A stretch of DNA of 64,000 nucleotides, from positions 3,348,001 through 3,412,000 of the forward strand of contig CP019326.1 of NCBI GenBank assembly GCA_001971685.1. The letters run 5' to 3'. This DNA is from Halomonas sp. 1513 (GTDB lineage Bacteria > Pseudomonadota > Gammaproteobacteria > Pseudomonadales > Halomonadaceae). A program made the position numbers and the translations under genes. This document shows, one piece after another, positions 1 through 9,182 of the stretch (position 1 is the stretch's first letter; each line of letters starts with the position of its first letter). The notes under the pieces are model-generated. The model saw only the letters and a program-made list of their open reading frames with translations. It was not told the DNA's origin and did not search any database.

Positions 1-657
1 CGGCAGGCTCATGCCCAGCGCTTCGATGGCCGAGGCCATGGTGTTGGCGGTATACATGCCGCCGCAGGACCCCGGCCCGGGAATCGCCGTCTCCTCGATC
101 TGCTTGAGCTCGATGAGGTCCAGATCGCCCCGCGAATGGGCGCCCATGGCCTCGAACACCGAAACGATGTCGGTGTGGCCCTCGCCGGGCAGGATGGTGC
201 CGCCGTAGACGAACACGCTGGGCCGGTCGAGCCGCGCCAGGCCCATCAGGCAGCCCGGCATGTTCTTGTCGCAGCCACCGATGGCGACCAAGCCGTCGAA
301 GCCCTCGCAGGCCGCGACCGTCTCGATGGAGTCGGCGATCACCTCCCGCGACACCAGCGAATACTTCATGCCCTCGGTGCCATTGGCGATACCGTCGGAG
401 ATGGTGATGGTATTGAAGATCACGCCCTTGCCGCCGGCCGCATCGGCGCCGTCGCTGGCGCGCCAGGCCAGGTCGTCGATATGGCTGTTGCAGGGCGTGA
501 GGTTGCTCCAGGTCGAGGCGATGCCTACCTGAGGCTTGGTAAAGTCGCTGTCGGTGAAACCCACCGCGCGCAGCATGGCACGGCTGGCCGCCTTGCCTGG
601 GCCATCCACTACCGGGGCGGAGTGACGGCGGCGGGAATCATTCGGCGTATCGCTCAT
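1..657 (-). CDS. ilvD: Dihydroxy-acid dehydratase, N-terminal part (cut by window edge)
   Basis: IlvD converts 2,3-dihydroxy-acids to 2-keto acids in valine, leucine and isoleucine synthesis, using an iron-sulfur cluster in the cytoplasm. The ATG at 655-657 follows a CAGGAG ribosome-binding site and opens [19 protein letters not shown]. Family landmarks follow in order: [13 protein letters not shown] (cluster cysteine), [17 protein letters not shown], the [13 protein letters not shown] stretch, [10 protein letters not shown] (second cysteine) and [16 protein letters not shown] (third cysteine). About 219 of the usual ~560-620 residues are inside the window. The related phosphogluconate dehydratase Edd is excluded with good confidence because this short N-terminus and motif set fit IlvD better. 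Confidence 0.93.
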   Translation of the reverse strand, partial: MSDTPNDSRRRHSAPVVDGPGKAASRAMLRAVGFTDSDFTKPQVGIASTWSNLTPCNSHIDDLAWRASDGADAAGGKGVIFNTITISDGIANGTEGMKYSLVSREVIADSIETVAACEGFDGLVAIGGCDKNMPGCLMGLARLDRPSVFVYGGTILPGEGHTDIVSVFEAMGAHSRGDLDLIELKQIEETAIPGPGSCGGMYTANTMASAIEALGMSLP

Positions 658-742
658 GGGGCGCTCCTGACGGTTTCGATGCATTTTTTAGAGCATAAAG
701 AGTGGCCCCCCTGAGCGCATCTGGCAACCGGCCAGACTGGCA

Positions 743-1435
743 TCAGTCGAATCGGGCCCAGACCGCGTCGTGGAAGCCGCGCTCCTTGGCCACCGTGTCG
801 CGGAAGCACTCGGCCATGGCGGCGAAAGCGGTCGCGTCGAGCTGCGCCGCTTGCTCATCGAGGCGCTGGCGCAGCCAGGCGACGAATTCCTGAAAGGCCG
901 GGTTGTCGTGCAGATCGATCCACTCCCCCATCAAGGGGTGCAGTCCGTCCACGCGGGTCACCCGCAGCGCCCACTCGAGATAGATCCACTCGGTCACCAC
1001 CAGCGCCGCCAGCAGCTCGGCGTAACTGCCGCTCAGGCCCGTATCGCGCAGCAGCCGCTGGAAGGCCTGGGTCTCGGGCAGGTAGTCGGGGGCCTGGCCG
1101 GCCACACCGAAGGTCTCGAAGGTGCGCTGGAAGGTGCTGTTCTCGTCGCTGGTCAGCATGCCCATGAACTGGCCCAGCACCACCCGGTCGTCCATGCCCG
1201 GGGCATGGCCGATGGCGTGGCCGATCAGCGCCGTGAAGGGGTCGACGAAGCCGTAGTCCTGCACCATATAGGCGGCGAAGTCGTCTCCCGCCAGCCGGCC
1301 CTCGGCCAGGGCGTCGAACAGCGGGTGGTCCACCGTGGCCGACCAGTCGGGCTCGCTGATCTCGCGCAGCCAGTCGCTGATGCGCGGGGCGCTGCGCGAG
1401 GCGGCCCAGTCGCGGTACTGCTCATAGGTGCTCAT
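743..1435 (-). CDS. tenA: TenA-family thiamine-pyrimidine salvage hydrolase, cysteine-less type
   Basis: TenA proteins release the thiamine pyrimidine (HMP) from degraded thiamine. The 230-residue length and the all-helical pattern, with HPLF, DYGFVDPF and HDNPAFQEFV segments, fit the family. In classical TenA a catalytic cysteine sits in a PCYWLY-like motif. Here the aligned stretch near residues 146-152 is VVTEWIY, so the cysteine position is Thr148 with Glu149 next to it. That matches the TenA_E subgroup, known in plants and bacteria to act on formyl-amino or amino pyrimidines. The ATG overlaps the stop of the upstream symporter gene (ATGA), so both share one transcript under the TPP riboswitch. 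Older annotations call such proteins transcriptional activators; enzyme is the better call. Confidence 0.85.
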   Translation of the reverse strand: MSTYEQYRDWAASRSAPRISDWLREISEPDWSATVDHPLFDALAEGRLAGDDFAAYMVQDYGFVDPFTALIGHAIGHAPGMDDRVVLGQFMGMLTSDENSTFQRTFETFGVAGQAPDYLPETQAFQRLLRDTGLSGSYAELLAALVVTEWIYLEWALRVTRVDGLHPLMGEWIDLHDNPAFQEFVAWLRQRLDEQAAQLDATAFAAMAECFRDTVAKERGFHDAVWARFD

Positions 1436-2832
1436 GATGCGCTCCTTGGCATGTCAGAGGAGAAGGCAGGGCGCCGCCAGGCGATCAGCAGGCTGACCAG
1501 GGTCGACGCCAGCAGCGCGCCGAGAAACGGCGCCAGAGTGGGAATGCTGTCGGGGAAGCTCGCCGCCAGCAGGCCGGCGCTGAGGCTGCCGGAGGTGATC
1601 CAGCCCGGCACCACGGCGCCGAGCATGCCGGCAACGCCACCGGCCACCGCCGCCAGCGGGCTCATCCGCCGCCACAGCCCCAGCAGCACCGGCACCACGA
1701 TGGCGGCACACAGCAGGTCGGCGATCAGGAACAGGCGCAGCACCGAGTAGCCCTGCAGCGCCACCGCCACCACCGGTACCATCAGCGCCACCGTGGCCAG
1801 TCTTGCCCCACCAATCGACAGCCCCGGCTTGCCGGCATCCGCCACCACCAGCGAGGCGATGCCGTTCTGCAGGGTATCGACGCTTGATGCCACCAGGGTC
1901 ACCGCCAGCACCAGCGCCGGCAGCGCCAGCCAGGCCGGCGCCTCGGCCAGCAGCGCGAAGAACGGGATCGGCGGCTCACCGAGAGCGATGCCGCTCATCG
2001 CCGCCAGCATGCCCAGGCCGCCGATCAGCATCACTACCACCACGCAGATGCCGGCACCCAGCCAGGCGCCCTGCCCCAGGGCGCGGTCGTCGCGAGCCGA
2101 CCACACTCGCTGCCAGTAGCCCTGATGGAAGAGGTTGGCGGCGGTGACCGCGATCACCAGGGTCAGCGCCACCGACAACGAATTGCCCAGCGGCGCCGTC
2201 GGCAGGGCCGCCCCGGCCGGCATCTCCGGCAGGCGCCACAGCGCCACGCCGCTCACCAGCAGCAACAGCACCAGCAGCAGCCAGGCCTGCCAGCGGTCGG
2301 TGGCGAGGCTGGCGCGCAGCCCGCCCAGCGCGGTGTAGAGCAGGGTGACCAGCGCCACGCCGATCACCACCAGCGCCGGCGGCACGTCCGAGAGCAGCGC
2401 GGCAATCGCACCGATGGCGGTGAGCTCGGCGGCCAGGAAGCAGGCCATGTAGGCCACCGAGACCAGCGACACCCAGCGCCGCACGCCGACCCCGTAGCAC
2501 GCCTCGGCGAACTCGCCGATGCTGCGCCCGCGCGGCAGGCGGCGGCGAATCGCCGGGCCATACAGCCCCAGCACGATGAACGGCAGCGACGAGCCAATGG
2601 CGTAGCCGGCCAGCGCCAGCGGGCCGACGAAAGCGCCGATTTCCGGCGGTGCGAAGAGAATCCAGGCGCCCATGCTCGAGGCCAGGAACGACAGCCCCAG
2701 GGTCTGGGCACCCTGGGAGTTGCGCGCGGTCACGTAGTCGTCGAGGGGGCCGTCGGCGCGGCGCGCACGCAGGCCAAGGTAGGCAAAGCACAGCAGCGCC
2801 GCGCCGAGCACGGCAGACGTCAGATAGGGCAT
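1432..2832 (-). CDS. thiV: Sodium:solute symporter, probable thiamine-pyrimidine transporter (ThiV-like)
   Basis: A 466-residue integral membrane protein with about 13 hydrophobic segments and SSS-family features: an early LGLSFLASSMGAW helix, GGLRASLATDRWQAWLL in the middle, and VASSVDTLQNGIASLVVADA. Substrate is not readable from the sequence. The context is strong: a TPP riboswitch ends immediately before the start codon and tenA overlaps the 3' end. In comparative work, SSS symporters under THI boxes next to tenA are called ThiV and are thought to import HMP or related pyrimidines. The start at 2832 follows a GGAGGAAG ribosome-binding site that is part of the riboswitch 3' end, so sequestration of that site could control translation. 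Confidence 0.75.
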   Translation of the reverse strand: MPYLTSAVLGAALLCFAYLGLRARRADGPLDDYVTARNSQGAQTLGLSFLASSMGAWILFAPPEIGAFVGPLALAGYAIGSSLPFIVLGLYGPAIRRRLPRGRSIGEFAEACYGVGVRRWVSLVSVAYMACFLAAELTAIGAIAALLSDVPPALVVIGVALVTLLYTALGGLRASLATDRWQAWLLLVLLLLVSGVALWRLPEMPAGAALPTAPLGNSLSVALTLVIAVTAANLFHQGYWQRVWSARDDRALGQGAWLGAGICVVVVMLIGGLGMLAAMSGIALGEPPIPFFALLAEAPAWLALPALVLAVTLVASSVDTLQNGIASLVVADAGKPGLSIGGARLATVALMVPVVAVALQGYSVLRLFLIADLLCAAIVVPVLLGLWRRMSPLAAVAGGVAGMLGAVVPGWITSGSLSAGLLAASFPDSIPTLAPFLGALLASTLVSLLIAWRRPAFSSDMPRSAS

Positions 2833-2835
2833 GTC

Positions 2836-2926
2836 GCACTTCCTCCGCCGGTATGAACCGGATCAGGTTCCAGGGTCGGCGCATGGCCCTCTCAGCCCCC
2901 GCTGGTGCGGCGGGACTCCCCTGGCG
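2836..2926 (-). promoter_or_regulatory. TPP riboswitch (THI box)
   Basis: Read on the minus strand, the segment holds the conserved landmarks in order: GGGGAGTCCCGC-type P1/P2 entry, the GGGGGCTGAGAG pyrimidine-sensing loop (CTGAGA), then GACCCTGGAACCTGATCCGG, the ACC...GGTTCATACCGG pyrophosphate helix and GGAGGAAG. The last element is also the ribosome-binding site of the symporter gene, whose ATG lies 5 bases on. TPP binding is therefore expected to block translation of the symporter and the overlapping tenA. The match to the THI-box consensus is close to complete. Confidence 0.95.
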
Positions 2927-3132
2927 ACAGTGAATTGTGGGATATCCTTCGATGGAAAACCCGGCGCTAGCCGGGGCAATTATCATCGGCCGCCCATCGG
3001 GAGAAGTCAAAGTCGCCGCCCGCGGCTCAAGTCGACGCCCCTGATGGCCGATACTAATCTAATGGACGACTGACGCTGCCGCGCCTGCTGCTGCGACACC
3101 GACAACAAGACTACCGCCACCGAGACTGCCCG

Positions 3133-3834
3133 ATGCCTTTCAAGGAAGCCAAGGAACACGCCCCAGGCCGCTTGCACGCGCTGTTCGCCGACCCCTACAG
3201 CGCCTTCGAAAATGACACCATGGAGCGACAGCTGCATCTGGTCGTGGCGCTCAAGATGCTGTTCGAAGCGCCGCTGCGTGCCGGCAGACTGAGGCTGCGG
3301 GTGATCCATGGCTGGGAAAACGGCAGCGCAGAGCCGCCGGAGTTGGCATACAGCGAGCATCGGATCGCCTCGCTGGCGGATGCCCGGGCGGTGGCCGAGC
3401 GCTATCATCGTGCCGTCGTGGAAGGCGATGTGCTGCCTTGCGATAGCGGTTCGCTGCTGGCCGAGCCGCTGGCTGACGCCATCGACCGCGCCGAGCGGCA
3501 GGGTCACGCCATCGACAGCGAGACACGCGCCAATCCCGCCCACTGGCCGGTATTCGAGCACGGCCTGTCACTGTATACCTTCTTCAAGGTCTACCACCGG
3601 CTGACCTATGGCGAAGACGACACCTACCGTGCCAGCCGCTGTGATACACCGGAAGGCGTGCGCGAGATTCACGAATTTCATCTCGAAGAGGGCGAGTTCG
3701 CCATCGTCACCCCGCCGACCGACGCCGACAGCGGCGACACCCTGCTGCTGCTCCATGAAAGCCAACTGGGCCCGGTGCTGGCGCTGATGGAGGAGTGCCT
3801 GGCCGCGGCGCGCAGGTGGGGCCTGGTCGGCTAG
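3133..3834 (+). CDS. Conserved protein of unknown function, 233 aa
   Basis: No family recognised. The protein is soluble, acidic and lacks a signal peptide or membrane segment. It starts [18 protein letters not shown] and has a central RVIHGWENG segment and a C-terminal [15 protein letters not shown] stretch. High-GC codon usage matches the flanking core genes, and it occupies the space between the thiamine operon and selO without competing frames, so it is likely real. Its TAG stop and the stop of the convergent selO gene share the palindrome CTAG at 3831-3834. Confidence 0.75.
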   Translation: MPFKEAKEHAPGRLHALFADPYSAFENDTMERQLHLVVALKMLFEAPLRAGRLRLRVIHGWENGSAEPPELAYSEHRIASLADARAVAERYHRAVVEGDVLPCDSGSLLAEPLADAIDRAERQGHAIDSETRANPAHWPVFEHGLSLYTFFKVYHRLTYGEDDTYRASRCDTPEGVREIHEFHLEEGEFAIVTPPTDADSGDTLLLLHESQLGPVLALMEECLAAARRWGLVG

Positions 3835-5318
3835 GTACCGCAGAAGGTGCGGAAGACCCGGGCACTAGGCGGTGCCGGCTGAGCGTAGTCGGCGTCAGCG
3901 GCACGCTCCTCGAAGGGGCTCGCCAGCACCTGCATCAGCCGCTCGAAGGGGGCGAAGTCGTCCTCGTCGATGGCCGCGGCCAGCGCCGCCTCGACGCGAT
4001 GGTTGCGCGGGATATAGGCCGGATTGGCCAGCCGCATGCGCTGCGCGATCTCGCTGCCCTCGTCGCCTTCCCGCGCCAGGCGTCGACGCCAGTCGGCAAG
4101 CCAGGCCTGGATCGGCTCGGCGCGCTCGAACAGCGCCACCAGTGCCTGCTCCTCACCCTCGGCGGCATCGCATAGCCGCCGGAACGTCAGGGTAAAGTCG
4201 GCATGGCCCGCCTGCATCGCCTCGAGCAGTGCCTCGACCAGTTCACGATCCGCCGCGTCACTGCCGGCGGCCGACTCGCTCAGGCCTAGCTTGGCACGCA
4301 TCACGTCAAGCCACTCTGCCTCATACGCGGCCGGATAGGCCTTGAGCACCTCGCTCGCCGCGTCGACCGCCCGCTGCTGGTCGTCATCGATCAGCGGCAG
4401 CAGGGTCTCGGCGAAGCGCGCCAGGTTCCACTGGGCAATCCACGGCTGATTGCGGTAGGCGTAACGCCCCCCCTCATCGATGGAGCTGAACACCGTGGCC
4501 GGATCATAGCGCTCCATGAAGGCGCAGGGGCCGTAGTCGATGGTTTCGCCGGAAATGGACGCGTTGTCGGTGTTCATCACCCCATGAATGAAGCCAAGTC
4601 CCATCCACCTGGCCACCAGCGCCGCCTGGCGCGCCTGCACCGCCTCGAACAGCGCCAGGTAGCGCGCCCCCGACGGCTCGATATCGGCAAGCGCGGGATA
4701 GTGGCGCTCGATGGCGTATTCCGCGAGCTGCTGCAGCGCCTCGCTGTCGTCACGCGCAGCGAAGTACTGGAAGGTACCGATACGCAGGTGGCTCGACGCC
4801 ACGCGGGTCAGTACCGCGCCGGGTTCCGGTACACCGCGCACCACCCGCTCGCCGGTGGTCACCGCCGCCAGCGCCCGGGTGGTGGGCACGCCGAGTACCT
4901 GCATGGCCTCGCTGATCAGGTACTCGCGCAGCACCGGTCCCAGCGGCGCGCGACCGTCGCCGCCGCGCGAGAACGGCGTGCAGCCGGCGCCCTTGAGCTG
5001 GATATCGCGCAGCCGCCCGTCGCGGTCGGTGACCTCGCCGAGCAGCACCGCCCGGCCATCGCCCAGGCGCGGGTTGAAGTGGCCGAACTGGTGGCCGGCG
5101 TAGGCCTGGGCCAGCGGTGCCGCCCCGTCGGGCACGCGATTGCCGGCCAGCCACTCGGCGGCCTGCGCCGCGTCGAAGGTGCTCAGGTCGAAGCCGAGTG
5201 CGTCGGCCAGCGGCCGATTGAAGGCCACCAGCCGCGGCGCCTTGACCGGCACCGGTTCGAAGCGGGCATAGAAGCGTTCGGGGAAGTGTGCGTAGCGCAG
5301 GGTGAACTCGGGAAACAT
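3831..5318 (-). CDS. selO: Protein adenylyltransferase SelO (YdiU)
   Basis: SelO is a kinase-fold enzyme that transfers AMP from ATP to Ser, Thr or Tyr of target proteins, linked to redox stress. The 495-residue length is typical. Family landmarks: [19 protein letters not shown] near residue 90, [18 protein letters not shown] with the phosphate-binding region, [30 protein letters not shown] (metal-binding Asn/Asp) and DYGPCAFM. The C-terminus is FRTFCGT; a cysteine in the last few residues is the position occupied by selenocysteine in animal SelO. Two inverted repeats lie 41-89 bases upstream of the start (5359-5377 and 5386-5407). The ATG at 5318 is used because the conserved N-terminal FPERFYARF motif follows soon after. 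Confidence 0.95.
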   Translation of the reverse strand: MFPEFTLRYAHFPERFYARFEPVPVKAPRLVAFNRPLADALGFDLSTFDAAQAAEWLAGNRVPDGAAPLAQAYAGHQFGHFNPRLGDGRAVLLGEVTDRDGRLRDIQLKGAGCTPFSRGGDGRAPLGPVLREYLISEAMQVLGVPTTRALAAVTTGERVVRGVPEPGAVLTRVASSHLRIGTFQYFAARDDSEALQQLAEYAIERHYPALADIEPSGARYLALFEAVQARQAALVARWMGLGFIHGVMNTDNASISGETIDYGPCAFMERYDPATVFSSIDEGGRYAYRNQPWIAQWNLARFAETLLPLIDDDQQRAVDAASEVLKAYPAAYEAEWLDVMRAKLGLSESAAGSDAADRELVEALLEAMQAGHADFTLTFRRLCDAAEGEEQALVALFERAEPIQAWLADWRRRLAREGDEGSEIAQRMRLANPAYIPRNHRVEAALAAAIDEDDFAPFERLMQVLASPFEERAADADYAQPAPPSARVFRTFCGT

Positions 5319-5958
5319 GACGGCTCCGGTCGCTGGCGAGAGGTATTGGCGCCTAAAGCCTGAGTATAACGCTCAGGAATGCAATGATCGACCGACATGC
5401 GTCGATCGTTTGGCCAGGACGATCAGCGCTCGACCGCCATAGTCAACTTCGGCGCATCTGAAAGCATTTGCCCCCCAAATCGGGGCAGATTGGACTTTTA
5501 GCCTTCAAGTGAGTAGGGTGAGGCTCCCTCGGATCGAACCTAACCACGACAATAGCGATCCCTGACCGGCCCGGCCTCCGGCCCAGGCCACCCTGGTCTT
5601 GCCTCCCTGCAGACTGGACCACCGGTGCTAGCGACACTGCGTCGCCCGCGCCATCAATAGAGATGACACCCATGTCGCGCCACTATGCCGATGAAGGCCG
5701 GTGCATGCCGCGCCGCCCGCCGCCTGACCGCCCCTCTGCGGGGTAATGCCTGACCCACGGCATCGTCTTGCCGTGCCCGATCGATAGCAGTGATTGCTGC
5801 GCCACGCTTGGCGCCAGCACGTTCGTGTCTGCGCGTCGGTCAACCACAGGCCGACTTCGAGCCTGAGCACCCCGCACCACCACCGCCATCGCGCCCGGTA
5901 TGTCGACCCGATCGTCATGCCCTGGACGTATCCGTTCCACCCTCAGAGGGACTGCCCC
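5319..5958. other. Intergenic region with two inverted repeats, no convincing gene
   Basis: About 640 bases between divergent selO and the SSS symporter gene. Near selO there are two inverted repeats: CCTGAG/CTCAGG at 5359-5364 and 5372-5377, and GATCGAC/GTCGATC at 5386-5392 and 5401-5407. They could be operator sites or a leader hairpin for selO. The remaining open frames here are arginine-rich translations of GC-rich DNA with no ribosome-binding site, so I do not call genes. Confidence 0.5.
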
Positions 5959-7650
5959 TTGAACAGCGAATCGCTCTATCAATTTTCGACTCTGACCGTC
6001 ATCTTGCTGCTGCTCGCCTTCTACGGCGGCACCTACCTGATGACGCTCGGCATCCGCAAGAAGAACGAGGACGCCGACGCCTTCATGGTCTCCAACCATC
6101 GCGTGGGCTTCGGCATGGGCGCTGCCAGCATGACCGCCACCTGGATCTGGGCCGCCTCCTTCTACGCCGCCGCCACCTCCGGCTATACCTACGGCGTCTC
6201 CGGGCCTATCCACTATGGCCTGTGGGGGGCACTGATGATCCTGTTCATCTACCCCTTCGGCCGGCGCTTTCGCAAGCTCGCCCCCAATGCCCACACCCTG
6301 GGCGAGCTGATCCACGCCCGCCACGGCTCCTCCAGCCAGCTGATCCTGGCGCTCTCCAACGTGCTGGGCAGCGTGATCAGCCTGATGGTCAACTTCACCG
6401 CCGCCGGCGCCCTGGTCTCGGTGCTCTCGCCGCTGTCGTTCCAGGCCGGGGTGATCATTGCCGGCTTCGGCGTGCTGCTCTATACCCTTTGGTCGGGGTT
6501 CCGCGCCTCGGTGATGACCGACTTCGCGCAGCTGGTGGCGCTGATGGCGATTGCCATCGTGATCATTCCCGCGGTGTTCTTCGCCATGGGCGGCCCCAGC
6601 GAACTGGTGGCAGGCCTGGACAACCTGACGGTCGAGCAGGCCAACCTGTTCTCGATGGATGCCATCCTCTACCAGGGCGCGCCCTTCTTCGTCGCCGTGC
6701 TGGCCTATGCCATCGGTAACCAGACGATTTCCCAGCGCCTGTTCGCGGTCAACGAGAGCCATATCAAACCGACCTTCATCACCGCGACCATCGGCTACGG
6801 TGCCATCGTCATCGGGCTGGGCATGATCGGCCTGATGGCGCTGACCCTGGGCGTCGAGCCGATGGGCGGCGACATGAACAACCTGATACCACAGATGGTC
6901 TCCGGCTACCTGCCGCCGCTGTTCATTGCGCTGTTCTTCATCCTGGTGATCGGCTCGCTCTCGTCTACCGCCGACTCCGATCTCTCGGCGCTGTCGGCGA
7001 TCATGATGGCCGACGTCTACGGCAAGAACATCGCCCGCGGCAAGGCCGACCCCAAGCGCATGCTGCTGGTGGGCCGTGTGACCATGATCGTCGCCACCGC
7101 GGTGGGCATCGTGTTTGCCAGCTTCTCGCTGGATATCCTGGTGATGCTGGTGTTCGTCGGCGCGCTGTGGGGGGCCATCGTCTTCCCGGTCATCGCCAGC
7201 TGTTTCTGGAATCGGGTCACCAACCAGGCCTTCACCACCTCGGTGCTGGTGGCCATGGTGCTGTTCTGCCTGGCGCGCTTCGAGCTGCTGCCCATGAGCG
7301 GTGCCAGCGGCCTGTTCTTCGAGGTCCTGGCCAGCATCGGTGGCGGCGTGATCATCGGCCTGATGGTGTTCGGCTTCCTGGGCCGCATCGCCGGGTTCAT
7401 CGCCGCGGCCCTGGCGCTGCTGGCGATGCTGGTGTTCGCCACCGACTTCCTGCGCGACTACACCGTACTGCTGGCCTCGCTGACCGCCTACGGCGCCAGC
7501 ACCGTGGTCTGCGTGGTGATGAGCCTGCTGAGCCGTCAGGAAGACTTCGACTTCGCCACCATCGGCGAGCGGGTCGGCGACTACGACTCTCAACAGCCCA
7601 GCGTGCAGCCGGGCGGTGCCGCACCGGCCGGTCCGGCCGTCCAGCACTGA
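5959..7650 (+). CDS. Sodium:solute symporter family transporter (large subunit)
   Basis: An SSS-family permease of 563 residues with about 13-14 membrane spans. Landmarks: RKKNEDADAFMVSNHRVGF after the first helix, SMTATWIWAASFYAAATSGY, LWSGFRASVMTDFAQL, GNQTISQRLFAV, and GSLSSTADSDLSALSAIMM. It resembles the urea/DUR3-like branch; the substrate cannot be told. I chose the TTG at 5959 because AGAGGGA lies 8 bases upstream and the conserved part begins right after it; an in-frame ATG at 5917 without a ribosome-binding site is the alternative. The gene is followed after 60 bases by a tiny membrane protein gene and then a strong palindromic terminator. Confidence 0.9.
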   Translation: MNSESLYQFSTLTVILLLLAFYGGTYLMTLGIRKKNEDADAFMVSNHRVGFGMGAASMTATWIWAASFYAAATSGYTYGVSGPIHYGLWGALMILFIYPFGRRFRKLAPNAHTLGELIHARHGSSSQLILALSNVLGSVISLMVNFTAAGALVSVLSPLSFQAGVIIAGFGVLLYTLWSGFRASVMTDFAQLVALMAIAIVIIPAVFFAMGGPSELVAGLDNLTVEQANLFSMDAILYQGAPFFVAVLAYAIGNQTISQRLFAVNESHIKPTFITATIGYGAIVIGLGMIGLMALTLGVEPMGGDMNNLIPQMVSGYLPPLFIALFFILVIGSLSSTADSDLSALSAIMMADVYGKNIARGKADPKRMLLVGRVTMIVATAVGIVFASFSLDILVMLVFVGALWGAIVFPVIASCFWNRVTNQAFTTSVLVAMVLFCLARFELLPMSGASGLFFEVLASIGGGVIIGLMVFGFLGRIAGFIAAALALLAMLVFATDFLRDYTVLLASLTAYGASTVVCVVMSLLSRQEDFDFATIGERVGDYDSQQPSVQPGGAAPAGPAVQH

Positions 7651-7710
7651 TCATTCCCTTGAGCTCAACGCGATGCCGCCGGCCGGCATCGCCATAATGG
7701 AGAATCCAAC

Positions 7711-7839
7711 ATGACCGCACTCTATGGTTTCTACGTGCTGATCTGGCCTGCCATCACCCTGGGGGTGCTGGTGGTGATCTGCCGCGCGGTGCTCCGCGAC
7801 CGCCGCAAGGCGAAGGAGGAGCAGCGCGAGCTGGTGTGA
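7711..7839 (+). CDS. Small single-span membrane protein, partner of the SSS symporter
   Basis: Forty-two residues: a short N-terminal MTALYGFY, one hydrophobic span (about residues 9-28) and a basic, charged tail RDRRKAKEEQRELV. The ATG at 7711 is preceded by ATGGAGAAT, an AGGAG-like ribosome-binding site about 7 bases away. Proteins of this size and shape are annotated as putative transporter small subunits next to SSS genes in marine and halophilic proteobacteria. Position after the symporter and before a shared terminator supports one operon. It is short enough to be missed by most gene finders. Confidence 0.75.
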   Translation: MTALYGFYVLIWPAITLGVLVVICRAVLRDRRKAKEEQRELV

Positions 7840-7856
7840 ACCGCGCTGCATGACCG

Positions 7857-7884
7857 CAACGGGCCCTGATATCAGGGCCCGTTG
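7857..7884. terminator. Perfect 28-bp palindrome, bidirectional terminator
   Basis: A perfect inverted repeat with arms CAACGGGCCCTGAT and its complement, no loop mismatch, lying in the 77 bases between the stops of the convergent small-subunit gene (7839) and dctM (7917). A TTTC stretch follows on the plus strand. It can serve both transcripts. Confidence 0.8.
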
Positions 7885-7916
7885 CGTTTCTGGGGAGGAG
7901 ATTCAGGTATGACGCC

Positions 7917-9182
7917 TCAGCGCCCGATCAACCCGGTGGTCAGCCACGGCTGCCAGGCCAGCAGCACCAGGGTCGCCAGGGTGGCGAGCAGGAACGGAAT
8001 CAGCGCGCGGAAGATGCGCAGCGGCGAAGCGCCGGTCATCGACGAGGCGATGAACAGCCCCGCCCCCACCGGCGGCGTAAGCAGCCCGAGCACCAGCGTC
8101 AGGCACACCACCACGCCGAACTGATAGGGGCTGATGCCGAACTGCTGGGTGGCGATCGGCAGCAGGATCGGCACCACCAGGATCAGCGCGGCGATGCCGT
8201 CGATGATCATGCCCACCAGCAGCAGCGAGCCGATCACCAGCAGCAGGAACAGGAAGGGGTCGGTGGTCAGCGCCGAGATCGCCGCGGCGGCCATCTGCGG
8301 CAGGCGCTCGTAGGTCACCACCCAGCCGAACACCCCGGCGGCGGCGATCAGCATGATCACCAGCCCGGCGTTGACCGCGGTGCGGGTCAGCACCCGCGGC
8401 AGCTGGCCGAGGGTCAGCTCGCCATACAGCAAGCGCCCCAGCAGCAGCGCGGCCAGCGAGGCCAGCGCCGCCGACTCGGTGGGCGTGGCCAGGCCGAGCA
8501 TTATCCCGCCGATGATGATCAGCGGGATCGACAGCGCCGGCACGCCCATGATCAGCGCCCGGCGCGCCTCGGCGCGGGTCGGCCAGTTACCCTTGGGGTA
8601 CTGCTGACGCAGCCCGACCACGGCAATCGCCAGGAAGAAGCCGAACCCCAGCAGCAGCCCGGGCAGGATACCGGCGATGAACATCTCGGCGATCGGCACC
8701 TGGGCGATCACCCCGAACAGCACGAACAGCATCGACGGCGGGATGATCGGCGACAGCAGGCCACCGGCAGCGGTGATCGCCGCGCTATAGGGCGTGTCGT
8801 AACCCTCGCGCTCCATGGCCGGCACCATGGCCCGCGACATGATCGCGATCTGCGACGCCGCCGAGCCGATGATCGCCGCCATCATCATGTTGGCGACCAG
8901 GTTGATATAGGCCAGGCCGCCGCGGAAGCCGCCCACCAGCAGCCGCGCCAGGTCGATCAGACGGCGGGTCACGCCGCCCTCGTTCATCAACTCGCCGGCC
9001 AGCATGAACAGCGGGATCGCCAGCAGCCCGTAGCTCTCGATGGCACCGAACAGCTGCTGCGGGTAGGACTCGAACAGCACCGTATTGCCCGAATCGGCGA
9101 TATACCAGGCGGCGGTGAGCGCCAGCACCAGGGCGATGGGCACCGCCGCCAGCAGCAGAACCGCGAACACCGCCAGAGTCAT
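7917..9182 (-). CDS. dctM: TRAP transporter large permease (DctM)
   Basis: Large membrane subunit of a tripartite ATP-independent periplasmic transporter, which moves organic acids or similar solutes with sodium. The 421-residue length is standard, with about 12 spans. Family landmarks: ESYGLLAIPLFMLAGELMNEGG near residue 50, ANMMMAAIIGSAASQIAIM, AAGGLLSPIIPPSMLFVLFG and the late LTLVLGLLTPPVGAGLF motif. The start overlaps the stop of dctQ by 4 bases (ATGA). It is the last gene of the dctPQM operon. Confidence 0.95.
   Translation of the reverse strand: MTLAVFAVLLLAAVPIALVLALTAAWYIADSGNTVLFESYPQQLFGAIESYGLLAIPLFMLAGELMNEGGVTRRLIDLARLLVGGFRGGLAYINLVANMMMAAIIGSAASQIAIMSRAMVPAMEREGYDTPYSAAITAAGGLLSPIIPPSMLFVLFGVIAQVPIAEMFIAGILPGLLLGFGFFLAIAVVGLRQQYPKGNWPTRAEARRALIMGVPALSIPLIIIGGIMLGLATPTESAALASLAALLLGRLLYGELTLGQLPRVLTRTAVNAGLVIMLIAAAGVFGWVVTYERLPQMAAAAISALTTDPFLFLLLVIGSLLLVGMIIDGIAALILVVPILLPIATQQFGISPYQFGVVVCLTLVLGLLTPPVGAGLFIASSMTGASPLRIFRALIPFLLATLATLVLLAWQPWLTTGLIGR

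Noticed and set aside
5683-7647. 654-codon open frame opposite the SSS symporter
   Set aside because: His/Gln/Asp-rich antisense product of GC-rich codons, no ribosome-binding site, and the plus-strand symporter has clear family motifs.
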